Below, in pieces: positions 27,545-35,440 of a stretch of DNA of 64,000 nt. The notes below the pieces were generated by a model, which saw only the letters and a list, made by a program, of their open reading frames with translations, did no database searches and was not told where the DNA came from. The position numbers were made by a program, and so were the translations under genes. Source of the DNA: Chitinophaga filiformis (lineage in GTDB: Bacteria; Bacteroidota; Bacteroidia; Chitinophagales; Chitinophagaceae); the NCBI RefSeq assembly GCF_900102545.1, contig NZ_FNBN01000003.1, forward strand, positions 405,330-469,329, in the 5' to 3' direction. The number at the start of each line of letters is the position of its first letter. Position 1 is the stretch's first letter.

Positions 27545-28006
27545 ATGCTAAACCAGAGAAGATCCGTATTAAAGAAGATAGCAGCCACATTGGCTGGAAT
27601 CACAGGTGTCAACGCAATTGCCAGAGCAGCCGCTCCTGCCTTACCGGAGAGCACTCCGCAAGGAGCCGTGATCTATGACCAGGAAGTGCCATTGTTCTCC
27701 AGTTTTAAGATCCATGGCAACACGGTCTATATTGCCGGAATAGGCGCCCACTTTGAAGGAGATATCAAAGCACATACGGACCACGTATTAAAAGAAATGG
27801 AAAAAGTACTGACCAAGGCGGGGTCATCGATGGAGAAGGTGCTGAAAGTTAGTGTATTCCTGCACGACCTGAATGATTACAAAGCGATGAATGAGGTATT
27901 CAGAGGACGGTTTGGCAACAATCCGCCTGTCCGTACCACGGTAGCAGTTTATGGAGGTGTACCCGGCGACTCTCTCGTAGAGATGGATTGCATCGCCACC
28001 CTATAA
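27545..28006 (+). CDS. RidA-family enamine/imine deaminase with Tat signal
   Basis: 153 residues. RidA proteins hydrolyse reactive 2-aminoacrylate-type enamines/imines released by PLP enzymes to 2-oxo acids and ammonia. The family core is complete: VYIAGIGAH, TDHVLKEMEKVLTKAGSSMEKVLKVSVFL, then NNPPVRTTVAV with the carboxylate-binding Arg, and LVEMDCIATL at the end. Unusually it begins with LNQRRSVLKKIAATLAGITG...ARAAAPA, a twin-arginine (Tat) signal, so it should fold with its trimer in the cytoplasm and act in the periplasm. It sits 28 nt after SusD and 35 nt before a PLP-enzyme gene that also carries a Tat signal, which fits a lyase-RidA pair. Confidence 0.88.
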   Translation: MLNQRRSVLKKIAATLAGITGVNAIARAAAPALPESTPQGAVIYDQEVPLFSSFKIHGNTVYIAGIGAHFEGDIKAHTDHVLKEMEKVLTKAGSSMEKVLKVSVFLHDLNDYKAMNEVFRGRFGNNPPVRTTVAVYGGVPGDSLVEMDCIATL

Positions 28007-28041
28007 GGAGGATGTTTTTCTTTACCCTTTCTTTTTAACAT

Positions 28042-29286
28042 ATGCAACGCAGAGACTTACTAAAAAATATGTCTGTAATCCCCGTATTGGGGGCATTTGC
28101 AGGCAGTGCTAAACTATTGCCCTTATCTGATGAAGCGGCAGATGCCACAGTAGCTGGAAAGGACTATTTCAAAGAACTCGGCATCCGCACATTTATCAAT
28201 GCCGCGGGTACATATACTTTTATGACAGGCTCCCTGATGAGGGACGAAGTGATGAGCGCCATCAATTATGCTTCGAAAGAGTATGTATTGCTGGATGAGC
28301 TGCAGGATAAGGTAGGGCAGCGTATTGCAACCCTGTTACGTTGCGAATATGCTACTGTTACCTCCGGCGCTGCTGCTGCTATGACATTGGGTGCTGCCGG
28401 TGTACTGACCGGCATGGACGAGAAGAAAGTAGCACAGCTGCCATTCCTGGAAGGCACTGACATGAAAAGGGAAGTGATCATTCAGAAAGAGCATGATATC
28501 GCATATGCACATGCACTGAAAAATACCGGTCTGCGGATCGTGTATGTAAGTGGTCGTGAAGAGCTGGAAAAAGCGATCACTGACAAGACGGCCCTGATGT
28601 ACTTCCTCAATGCCAACAATTTTGAGGGGAAGGTGCAGGTGGAGGAGTTCCTGAAGATAGCGCAGGCGCATAGCATTCCTACGATGATAGATTGTGCGGC
28701 AGATGTACCTCCGGTTGAGAACCTGTTCAAATATACCGCAATGGGATACGACCTGGTATGTTTTTCCGGTGGTAAAGGCATTCGCGGTCCGCAGAGCGCG
28801 GGCCTGCTGCTGGGAAGGAAGAAATATATTGAAGCCGGAAGATTAAGCGCGCCTCCCCGCGGTAATACGATAGGCAGAGGACTAAAGGTGAATAAAGAAG
28901 AGATATTAGGAATGCTCGTGGCACTGGAAACGTACCTGGCCATTGATCATGCTAAAGAATGGAAAATGTGGGAGGCGCAAATTAAGCTGATCAGCGACGC
29001 TGTAAAAACAGTGTCGGGTGTGACGACTGAAGTGGTGGTGCCTCCGGTGGCCAACCATATTCCTACGCTGCACATCTCCTGGGATGCCACAAAGATCCCT
29101 GCTACAGCAGCAGAGGTCAGGCAAAAACTCCGCAGTGGCACTCCTTCTATAGAAGTAGCCGATGGAGCCAACCAGCATACCTTTAATGTTACTACCTGGA
29201 TGCTGGTACCCGGACAGGAGAAGATAGTGGCAACGCAACTCAAAAAAGTACTGGCAGAAATGGCGCTGTCCACAACGCATGGTTGA
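28042..29286 (+). CDS. SelA-like PLP-dependent enzyme (aminotransferase class V fold) with Tat signal
   Basis: 414 residues. An N-terminal twin-arginine signal (QRRDLLKNMSVIPVLGAFAGSA) precedes a fold-type I PLP enzyme related to selenocysteine synthase SelA and D-glucosaminate-6-phosphate ammonia-lyase (DgaE). Visible features: IRTFINAAGTYTFMTGSLM at the start of the domain, YATVTSGAAAAMTLGAAG (cofactor phosphate loop), TMIDCAADVPPVENL with the pyridine-binding Asp, and LVCFSGGKGIRGPQSAGLLLG with the Schiff-base Lys245. It is not SelA itself, since a Tat signal and this operon make no sense for tRNA modification. Likely reaction: elimination of ammonia or water from an amino acid or amino-sugar acid, giving an enamine for RidA. 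Exact substrate unknown. Confidence 0.82.
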   Translation: MQRRDLLKNMSVIPVLGAFAGSAKLLPLSDEAADATVAGKDYFKELGIRTFINAAGTYTFMTGSLMRDEVMSAINYASKEYVLLDELQDKVGQRIATLLRCEYATVTSGAAAAMTLGAAGVLTGMDEKKVAQLPFLEGTDMKREVIIQKEHDIAYAHALKNTGLRIVYVSGREELEKAITDKTALMYFLNANNFEGKVQVEEFLKIAQAHSIPTMIDCAADVPPVENLFKYTAMGYDLVCFSGGKGIRGPQSAGLLLGRKKYIEAGRLSAPPRGNTIGRGLKVNKEEILGMLVALETYLAIDHAKEWKMWEAQIKLISDAVKTVSGVTTEVVVPPVANHIPTLHISWDATKIPATAAEVRQKLRSGTPSIEVADGANQHTFNVTTWMLVPGQEKIVATQLKKVLAEMALSTTHG

Positions 29287-29318
29287 TAAATGGTGGTGTG
29301 TTTCACCTACAGGGAATT

Positions 29319-29365
29319 ACAGGGCTGGTAAAGTGCACGAAATTGCCAGCTCTGCCCTGTTTTTT
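29319..29365 (+). terminator. Hairpin with T run between the PLP-enzyme and amidohydrolase genes
   Basis: ACAGGGC pairs with GCCCTGT, with an inner TGG/CCA extension past a 5-nt bulge, followed by TTTTTT. It probably ends or attenuates the SusCD-RidA-PLP transcript, so the amidohydrolase group may have its own promoter in the remaining ~170 bp. Confidence 0.6.
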
Positions 29366-29536
29366 CTTTTAAAGCATATTTCATTCAGATTACATAAGCC
29401 GGGTAACAGGGAGCTCCTGCCAGTAGATAAGGACTGCGTGTATTGATACTGGGCACGTAGCGTTTTTGATATTGTTGCAGCGGGCTGCTTGTCCGGGTCT
29501 TTCATTCATGTACAGGTCTCATTAAAAAGTAAGGAC

Positions 29537-30772
29537 ATGAGGAGTATTATTCAATACCTGGTACTCCTGGTATCGGTGAATATTATTTTCACCGGCGCTC
29601 AGGCCCAGCAATATAGCCTGCTGATTAAAGGTGGTCACGTTATAGATCCGAAAAATAATATCGATGCAGTCATGGATATTGCATTGACAAATGATACTAT
29701 TGCAAAAGTAGCTGCTCATATAGACCCGGCTACGGCACAGAAAATAATTGATGCCACCGGCTTATATGTTACGCCGGGCCTGATAGATATTCACACGCAT
29801 AATTTCTTCGGTACAGTTCCCAACCGTTATCTGAATAACAGTTATGAAGCAGTCGCGCCGGATGGTTTTACTTTTCGTTGCGGCGTGACCACTGTTGTGG
29901 ATGCAGGTAGTTCGGGATGGAAGAATTTTGAGATCTTTCTTGATCAGACAATAAAGCATTCGAAGACAAGAGTGCTTGCTTTTATCAATATCGTAGGCGG
30001 TGGTATGCGTGGTGGGCCGTATGAACAGGACCTTACGGATATGGATGCCAAGATGACTGCACTGACTATCCGCCGGTACAAACAATGGATAGTGGGGATC
30101 AAGGTAGCACATTATGAAGGTGCAGAATGGATACCTGTAGACCGTGCCGTAGAAGCAGGTAACATGGCCAATACGCCGGTAATGATCGATTTCGGTGGCA
30201 GTAATCCGCCATTGTCGCTGGAGGAACTGTTCATGAAGCATCTGCGTCCCGGCGATATCTTTACACATGCTTATGCAAAAGTAAAAGGCCGTATGTCTAT
30301 TGTTGATGATAATGGCAAACTACGTCCGTTTATGCAGGATGCCCGTAAGAAAGGCATTCTCTTTGACGTAGGACATGGAGGTACCAGCTTTAGTTATTCA
30401 CAGGCTATTCCTGCATTAAAGGCCGGCTTTTATCCAAACACGATCAGTACAGATATTCACACCGGCAGTATGAATGGAGACATGAAAGACATGCTGAATG
30501 TGATGTCTAAATTCCTGAATATGGGTATGTCGGTGCAGGAGCTGGTGAAGGCAGGCACTTCAGCCGCAGCACAGGCAATACGCCATGAGGAATTAGGAAG
30601 TCTTTCAGAAAAAAGTGTGGCAGACATTGCCATCTTACGTGTGGAAAAAGGTAAGTTTGGTTTTACAGATGCACATACGCGTGTGGAAGGAGATAGTAAG
30701 CTGGTATGTGAGGCGACGCTACGTGCAGGCAAAGTGGTGTATGACCTTAATGGGATCACCGTGACTAAATAA
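29537..30772 (+). CDS. Secreted amidohydrolase/deacetylase-family metallohydrolase
   Basis: 411 residues from the ATG at 29537; the upstream in-frame start at 29489 would bury the signal peptide. Signal peptide IIQYLVLLVSVNIIFTGAQAQ. Amidohydrolase-superfamily metal ligands are present: GLIDIHTHNF (HxH), WIVGIKVAH (the bridging carboxylated Lys), GDIFTHAYAK, FDVGHGGTS and NTISTDIHTGSM (catalytic Asp). The closest group in my memory is COG3964, once labelled dihydroorotase/adenine deaminase, with members shown to cleave alpha-acyl carboxylates and often found next to SelA-like PLP enzymes. Here it would deacylate an imported substrate in the periplasm. It is the first gene of a second block with RraA-like and symporter genes. 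Confidence 0.85.
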   Translation: MRSIIQYLVLLVSVNIIFTGAQAQQYSLLIKGGHVIDPKNNIDAVMDIALTNDTIAKVAAHIDPATAQKIIDATGLYVTPGLIDIHTHNFFGTVPNRYLNNSYEAVAPDGFTFRCGVTTVVDAGSSGWKNFEIFLDQTIKHSKTRVLAFINIVGGGMRGGPYEQDLTDMDAKMTALTIRRYKQWIVGIKVAHYEGAEWIPVDRAVEAGNMANTPVMIDFGGSNPPLSLEELFMKHLRPGDIFTHAYAKVKGRMSIVDDNGKLRPFMQDARKKGILFDVGHGGTSFSYSQAIPALKAGFYPNTISTDIHTGSMNGDMKDMLNVMSKFLNMGMSVQELVKAGTSAAAQAIRHEELGSLSEKSVADIAILRVEKGKFGFTDAHTRVEGDSKLVCEATLRAGKVVYDLNGITVTK

Positions 30773-30820
30773 CCCGAGGCGTTTTAAAACAGGTTTTATT
30801 CTTCATTCAAATACTGATAC

Positions 30821-31735
30821 ATGAAATTCTTTTATTTCCTTCCATTACTGTTGCTGTCCTGTTGGTTACGGGCGCAGACAATTTCCAGGGAGGAACTGAT
30901 CTTTCTTACAACAGAGTGGAAAGGAGAACGTTTTGCTGACGGAAGGCCGAAGATCCCTGATGCAGTTATTGAACAGGCACGTACTGTGAGCCTGGATGAT
31001 GTGTGGACCATTCTTGAAGGAGAGGGGTACCATTGTCAGTTTGACGGTGGCTGGAAAATGATCTATGATAACAAACCTATTGTGGGCAGAGCAGTAACAG
31101 CGATGTTCATTCCTTCCCGTCCTGATGTGGAAGCGCATATGAAGGAGAGGGGGCAGCAGAAAGGTTTTAAAGGGAACAGTAATTCATGGCCTATCCAGCA
31201 GTTATCAAAAGGTGATGTGTACGTGGCGGATGGCTTTGGCAAAATAGCCGATGGTACGCTGATAGGTTCTACACTCGGCAATGCTATTTATGCCCGTTCA
31301 GGTAATGGTGTGGTTTTTAATGCCGCTGCGCGCGATCTGGAAGGGCTGAAGGAGATCGATGGGTTTAATGCGCTGGTGCGGGATTGGGATCCTTCTTTCC
31401 TGAAAAATGTGATGTTGTCAGGTTTGAATGTGCCGATACGTATTGGCCGTGCGGTAGTGTTGCCGGGCGACCTGGTGCTGACTTCCAGTGAAGGGGTGAT
31501 ATTTGTACCGGCACACCTGGCAGAAAAAGTGATCGGTATTGCCGCATTCATACAGGTGAAAGACCAGTTCGGATTTGAGATGGTGAAAGCCGGGAAATAC
31601 ACGCCTGGTGAAATAGATAATAACTGGACAGACGCCATCAGGGAGGCATTCCTGGAATGGCAGCATAAGCAGGCTGGCAAAAAGCCTATGACCCGCCAGG
31701 AGCTGGATAAGATGCTGGAGAAAAGAACCTGGTGA
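30821..31735 (+). CDS. Secreted RraA-like aldolase/decarboxylase-family protein
   Basis: 304 residues with a signal peptide (FFYFLPLLLLSCWLRAQ). The RraA/HMG-CHA aldolase core is visible: LDDVWTILEG near the start, KGDVYVADGFGKIADGTLIGSTLGNAIYARSGNGVVFNAAARDLEGLKEIDG with the family Gly-rich turn and Arg-Asp pair, then PGDLVLTSSEGVIFVPA. Catalytic members cleave 4-hydroxy-4-methyl-2-oxoglutarate-type acids or decarboxylate oxaloacetate using a divalent metal; RraA itself is an RNase E inhibitor, which an exported protein cannot be. A ~45-residue charged C-terminal tail follows the core. In context it would cut the oxo acid produced by the PLP enzyme/RidA step. That assignment is inference. 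Confidence 0.82.
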   Translation: MKFFYFLPLLLLSCWLRAQTISREELIFLTTEWKGERFADGRPKIPDAVIEQARTVSLDDVWTILEGEGYHCQFDGGWKMIYDNKPIVGRAVTAMFIPSRPDVEAHMKERGQQKGFKGNSNSWPIQQLSKGDVYVADGFGKIADGTLIGSTLGNAIYARSGNGVVFNAAARDLEGLKEIDGFNALVRDWDPSFLKNVMLSGLNVPIRIGRAVVLPGDLVLTSSEGVIFVPAHLAEKVIGIAAFIQVKDQFGFEMVKAGKYTPGEIDNNWTDAIREAFLEWQHKQAGKKPMTRQELDKMLEKRTW

Positions 31736-31766
31736 TTATTTTTAAGTATTAAACTATTTCCACTTT

Positions 31767-32813
31767 ATGACAGCATTACTCCCCGCCGCCGGGCCTTTCA
31801 TCATTGCATTCTGGGTCATACTGGCCATACTTTGTTCAAGAAGGGCGCAAACGAAAGGTTTTGTGTATACGCTGACCATCTTTGCAGCCGTTACAACCGC
31901 AATGTATTATCCCCAATACTTTCTGACTGTGGGAGGCTATGACCTTTCAAAACTTATTACACCGCTTATCCAGATTATCATGTTCGGGATGGGGACTGCC
32001 ATGAGTGTACGTGATTTCTATGGTGTGATCAAAATGCCAATGGGTGTTTTTACAGGTGTGGTATGTCACTTTACTATTATGCCCTTTGTAGGTTGGGGGC
32101 TTGCTCACCTGTTCAATTTCCCGCCTGAAATAGCGGCAGGTGTGGTACTGATCGGTACCGTACCCTGTGGTATGGCATCCAACGTAATATCCTACCTGGC
32201 AAAAGCCAACCTGGCGCTGTCGGTTACCCTGACGGCAGTTTCAACTATGATGGCGCCTTTTGTGACGCCTTTCCTGATGCGGTGGCTGGCTGGCAGTTAT
32301 GTGGATATCAGTGTGACGGCGATGATGTGGGACATCTGTAAGATTGTGATCCTGCCGGTAGCAGCGGGGCTGCTCTTCAATCATTTCCTACACGGAAAGC
32401 TGAAATGGCTGGATAATATTATGCCTAAGATATCTATGTCGGCCATTGCTTTTATTATCGTTATCATCACGGCTAAAGGGCGTGAAAGTTTGCTGGACGT
32501 AGGTATACTGCTGATTTTATCATCACTCATTCACAACCTATCAGGGTATACACTGGGCTATTGGCTGTGCCGTCTTATCAGGATGAATGAGCAGGATTGC
32601 CGTACGATAGCAATTGAAGTGGGGATGCAGAACGGCGGACTGGCAACGGCCATTGCAAAGAATATGGGGAAGATCGCTACCATTGGTCTGGCTCCGGCTG
32701 TATTTGGTCCCCTGATGAATGTAACCGGCTCTCTACTGGCTTCCTGGTGGCATAGACATCCGCCGGAGGAGGCCAATGAAAAAGCCGTCCAGCTTGAAGT
32801 TGAACGGCTTTAG
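31767..32813 (+). CDS. Bile acid:sodium symporter (BASS) family transporter
   Basis: 348 residues with about ten membrane helices. Family motifs include LITPLIQIIMFGMGTAMSVRDF in helix 2-3, VVLIGTVPCGMASNVISYLAKANLALSVTLTAVST (the helix-4 crossover with the sodium site) and TIAIEVGMQNGGLATAIA (the helix-9 crossover). BASS proteins couple sodium to import of organic anions such as bile acids, pyruvate or pantoate. In this operon it would bring the final carboxylate made in the periplasm into the cytoplasm. The end of the coding sequence forms part of a terminator hairpin. Confidence 0.9.
   Translation: MTALLPAAGPFIIAFWVILAILCSRRAQTKGFVYTLTIFAAVTTAMYYPQYFLTVGGYDLSKLITPLIQIIMFGMGTAMSVRDFYGVIKMPMGVFTGVVCHFTIMPFVGWGLAHLFNFPPEIAAGVVLIGTVPCGMASNVISYLAKANLALSVTLTAVSTMMAPFVTPFLMRWLAGSYVDISVTAMMWDICKIVILPVAAGLLFNHFLHGKLKWLDNIMPKISMSAIAFIIVIITAKGRESLLDVGILLILSSLIHNLSGYTLGYWLCRLIRMNEQDCRTIAIEVGMQNGGLATAIAKNMGKIATIGLAPAVFGPLMNVTGSLLASWWHRHPPEEANEKAVQLEVERL
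32781..32811 (+). terminator. Hairpin overlapping the end of the symporter gene
   Basis: AAAGCCGT pairs with ACGGCTTT around an imperfect inner stem; the 3' arm runs into the TAG stop codon. Only a weak T run follows, so termination may be partial. Confidence 0.5.
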
Positions 32814-33025
32814 TTTATCATTTATAATGTAACAACAGTGATGTTGTACATCAACGAGGTGGAATATATAAATAAAGACAAACGGGGAATTACAGTGTCA
32901 AGTGGAAATCAAGATAATCACAAAATGTGAAAAAACTATTCTTTTGAGGTAATTTTTTGCAGTTTTTTTCTGAAGGTATCTACTTTGACCCATAAAATTG
33001 TATTTTGTTATATAAAACCACGTAT

Positions 33026-34063
33026 ATGAATAATCCTAAACAACGCAGGGAATTCCTCAGGCAGATGGCATTGTACACCATGGGGGCGGGCCTTTTACCC
33101 TCCGTCCTGGCAGCCTGTAATACCGGCTCTTCCACGAAGGAAAGCAAAGACAGTACCAACACCAACGCCGGACAGGCAGCTGCTGATAAAACAGCAAAGG
33201 ATCTGTTCTTTAAGATATCCCTGGCTGAATGGTCTTTCCACGAGGCTATATTCGGAGGAAAACTATCACATCTTGACTTTCCTGTGAAAGCTAAGAATGA
33301 CTTCGGGATTGAGGCTGTTGAATATGTAAATCAATTCTTTAAGGATAAAGCAACGGATAAGGCTTACCTGGCCGATCTGAAGAAACGTTGCGCCGATAAT
33401 GGTGTACGCAGTGTGCTGATTATGATCGATGGTGAAGGAGAAATGGGAGATATGGACGTGAAGAAAAGAGTGAAGGCAGTGGAAAATCACTATAAGTGGG
33501 TGGAAGCGGCAGAATACCTGGGTTGTCACGCTATCCGTGTAAATGCAGCAGGAGAAGGCAAACCGGATGATGTAGCTAAGGCAGTTGCAGAATCGTTGAC
33601 TAAATTGTCAACATTCGCCAATACACATAATATCAATGTGATCGTAGAAAATCATGGCGGCACTTCTTCCAATGGTAAATGGCTGGCAGGTGTCATGAAG
33701 CAGGTGAATATGCCTAACTGTGGTACCTTGCCTGACTTTGGTAATTTCTGTATAAACCGTACCAAACCTGTAGACAATACGCCACAGGGCTGGGCAGCTA
33801 CGAAATGCCTGGAGGAATATGACCGCTATGAGGGCGTAACAGAATTAATGCCTTTCGCAAAAGGTGTTAGCGCCAAAACACACGATTTTGATGCGGAAGG
33901 TAACTGCGTGGAAACAGACTACCGCAAAATGTTGAAAATAGTAAAGGATGCCGGTTATACAGGTCATATCGGTATCGAATATGAAGGCGCTAAACTTTCC
34001 GAAGAAGAAGGTGTGCGTAAAACACTGGAGCTGCTGAAGAGAGTAGGTGCAGAACTGAGCTGA
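33026..34063 (+). CDS. Tat-exported lipoprotein of the sugar isomerase/epimerase TIM-barrel family
   Basis: 345 residues from the ATG at 33026 (a TTG at 33005 is in frame but less likely). The N-terminus combines a twin-arginine motif (RREFLRQMALYTMGAGLLPSVLAAC) with a lipobox Cys, so a folded protein is exported and anchored. The AP-endonuclease-2/hydroxypyruvate isomerase TIM barrel has FGIEAVEYVNQFF, GCHAIRVNAAGEG, NVIVENHGG, CGTLPDFGNF, KGVSAKTHDFD and GHIGIEYEG, which carry the usual Glu, Asp, His and Glu metal ligands. Homologues isomerise or epimerise sugars or hydroxy acids. It follows the symporter by about 210 bp and ends in its own terminator, so it may be a separate unit of the same pathway. 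Confidence 0.85.
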   Translation: MNNPKQRREFLRQMALYTMGAGLLPSVLAACNTGSSTKESKDSTNTNAGQAAADKTAKDLFFKISLAEWSFHEAIFGGKLSHLDFPVKAKNDFGIEAVEYVNQFFKDKATDKAYLADLKKRCADNGVRSVLIMIDGEGEMGDMDVKKRVKAVENHYKWVEAAEYLGCHAIRVNAAGEGKPDDVAKAVAESLTKLSTFANTHNINVIVENHGGTSSNGKWLAGVMKQVNMPNCGTLPDFGNFCINRTKPVDNTPQGWAATKCLEEYDRYEGVTELMPFAKGVSAKTHDFDAEGNCVETDYRKMLKIVKDAGYTGHIGIEYEGAKLSEEEGVRKTLELLKRVGAELS

Positions 34064-34091
34064 GAAAGCAATAAGTAAACAAGATATCAGG

Positions 34092-34121
34092 AGCCAGGAG
34101 CAATAATGTTCCTGGCTTTTT
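34092..34121 (+). terminator. Rho-independent terminator
   Basis: Perfect 8-bp stem AGCCAGGA/TCCTGGCT, 10-nt loop, five Ts. It ends the TIM-barrel lipoprotein transcript. Confidence 0.85.
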
Positions 34122-34205
34122 CATGTAGCCTGTATACGCTGAATAAATGCCGGGTTTGTCCCGGTATAATAATTGGATGCTCATACTTAACTAAAGCATT
34201 GCCCC

Positions 34206-35414
34206 TTGGATCTTCATGCTGGTTATCCTTATTCATTGGTCAGATATGGACTGCCGTTTAACTATCCCCGCCTGGATCGCGATGTGCAGACTGACGTATT
34301 GATTGCCGGAGGTGGTATTTCGGGTGCGTTGGCAGCATATTATCTTACAGCGGCAGGCATACCGGTTGTTGTGGCCGACAGTCGTACGATAGGATTAGGC
34401 AGCACCTGTGCCAGCACTTCATTAATACAATATGAGATAGATGTACCTCTATGCCGGTTATCAGACAAAATAGGAGAGAAGAATGCGGTTGTAGCTTACC
34501 GGCTCTGTTATGAATCCATAGCCGTGCTGGAAGAGATCTGTAAAAAGATAAGGGCACCCTTTTTTGATCGCAGGGATAGTCTGTTCCTGGCCTCTTATAA
34601 GAAAGACCGGGAATGGTTGAAGAAAGAATATGTGCTACGTAAATCATTGGGTTTTGATGTTGCATACTGGGATGAAGCAACAGTAAAAGATAAGATGGGC
34701 TTTGCCGCTCCGGGTGCTATTTATTCTGGTATGGCTGCACAGACAGATGCTTACATGCTGACTCATTCACTACATCAGTATAATATAAAAAAAGGAGCAG
34801 CAGTGTACGACAAAACTACTGTTGTGGATATTGCCCATCAAAGGAATGGGGTTATTGTTAAGACCTCAGAGGGGTACAGGATCAATGCAAAATATCTTAT
34901 CATAGCTACTGGTTACGAGGCCTCGCAATATATCAGGGAGCCCTTGCTTACACTGCACTCTACATATGCTACGGTCAGTGAAAGTATTCAGACTGATAGT
35001 TGTTGCTGGCATAACAACTGCTTGATATGGGAAACCAAGGATCCTTATCTCTATATGCGTCGCACGAAAGATAATCGCATACTGGTAGGAGGAAGGGATG
35101 AGTATTATTACAATCCTTCCCGGCGTGATAAACTGATCAGCAGAAAAGGCAGGAGCCTTCAAAAAGACTTCAATAAGAAATTCCCGCATATCCGCTTCGT
35201 ACCTGAGTTTCAATGGACGGGTACCTTTATTTCTACCGCCGACGGACTTCCTTTCATTGGTAGTTATCCGGCTATGCCACGTACTTATTTTGCGCTGGGC
35301 TTCGGTGGCAATGGTATTACGTTTGCCCAGATAGCGGCAGAAATACTGACAGCAATGATACTGGGAAAGAAGAATACTGTACAGCAGCTGTTTGCTTTTG
35401 GAAGAGGGAAATGA
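34206..35414 (+). CDS. FAD-dependent oxidoreductase (glycine/D-amino acid oxidase family)
   Basis: 402 residues. The first in-frame start is a TTG at 34206: a stop lies 18 nt before it and no in-frame ATG or GTG lies between, while the residues after it (DLHAGYPYSLVRYGLPFNYP) look like a genuine N-terminus. FAD is bound by TDVLIAGGGISGALAAYYL (GxGxxG) and VVVADSRTIGLGSTCASTSL. The C-terminal part FISTADGLPFIGSYPAMPRTYFALGFGGNGITFAQIAAE is the family's second FAD-contact segment. DAO-family enzymes oxidise amines or amino acids. There is no signal peptide, so it is cytoplasmic. It may or may not belong with the upstream amino-compound pathway, from which a terminator separates it. Confidence 0.85.
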   Translation: MDLHAGYPYSLVRYGLPFNYPRLDRDVQTDVLIAGGGISGALAAYYLTAAGIPVVVADSRTIGLGSTCASTSLIQYEIDVPLCRLSDKIGEKNAVVAYRLCYESIAVLEEICKKIRAPFFDRRDSLFLASYKKDREWLKKEYVLRKSLGFDVAYWDEATVKDKMGFAAPGAIYSGMAAQTDAYMLTHSLHQYNIKKGAAVYDKTTVVDIAHQRNGVIVKTSEGYRINAKYLIIATGYEASQYIREPLLTLHSTYATVSESIQTDSCCWHNNCLIWETKDPYLYMRRTKDNRILVGGRDEYYYNPSRRDKLISRKGRSLQKDFNKKFPHIRFVPEFQWTGTFISTADGLPFIGSYPAMPRTYFALGFGGNGITFAQIAAEILTAMILGKKNTVQQLFAFGRGK

Positions 35415-35440
35415 ATCTTCGTCTATTCATTACCTTTTGC

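Noticed and set aside
28042..29286. Selenocysteine synthase (SelA) itself
   Set aside because: A Tat signal, the operon with RidA and amidohydrolase, and the lack of any selD/selB/tRNA-Sec nearby point to a metabolic PLP lyase.
30821..31735. RNase E inhibitor RraA
   Set aside because: The protein carries an export signal and is in a catabolic operon; the wider RraA/aldolase family explains it better.
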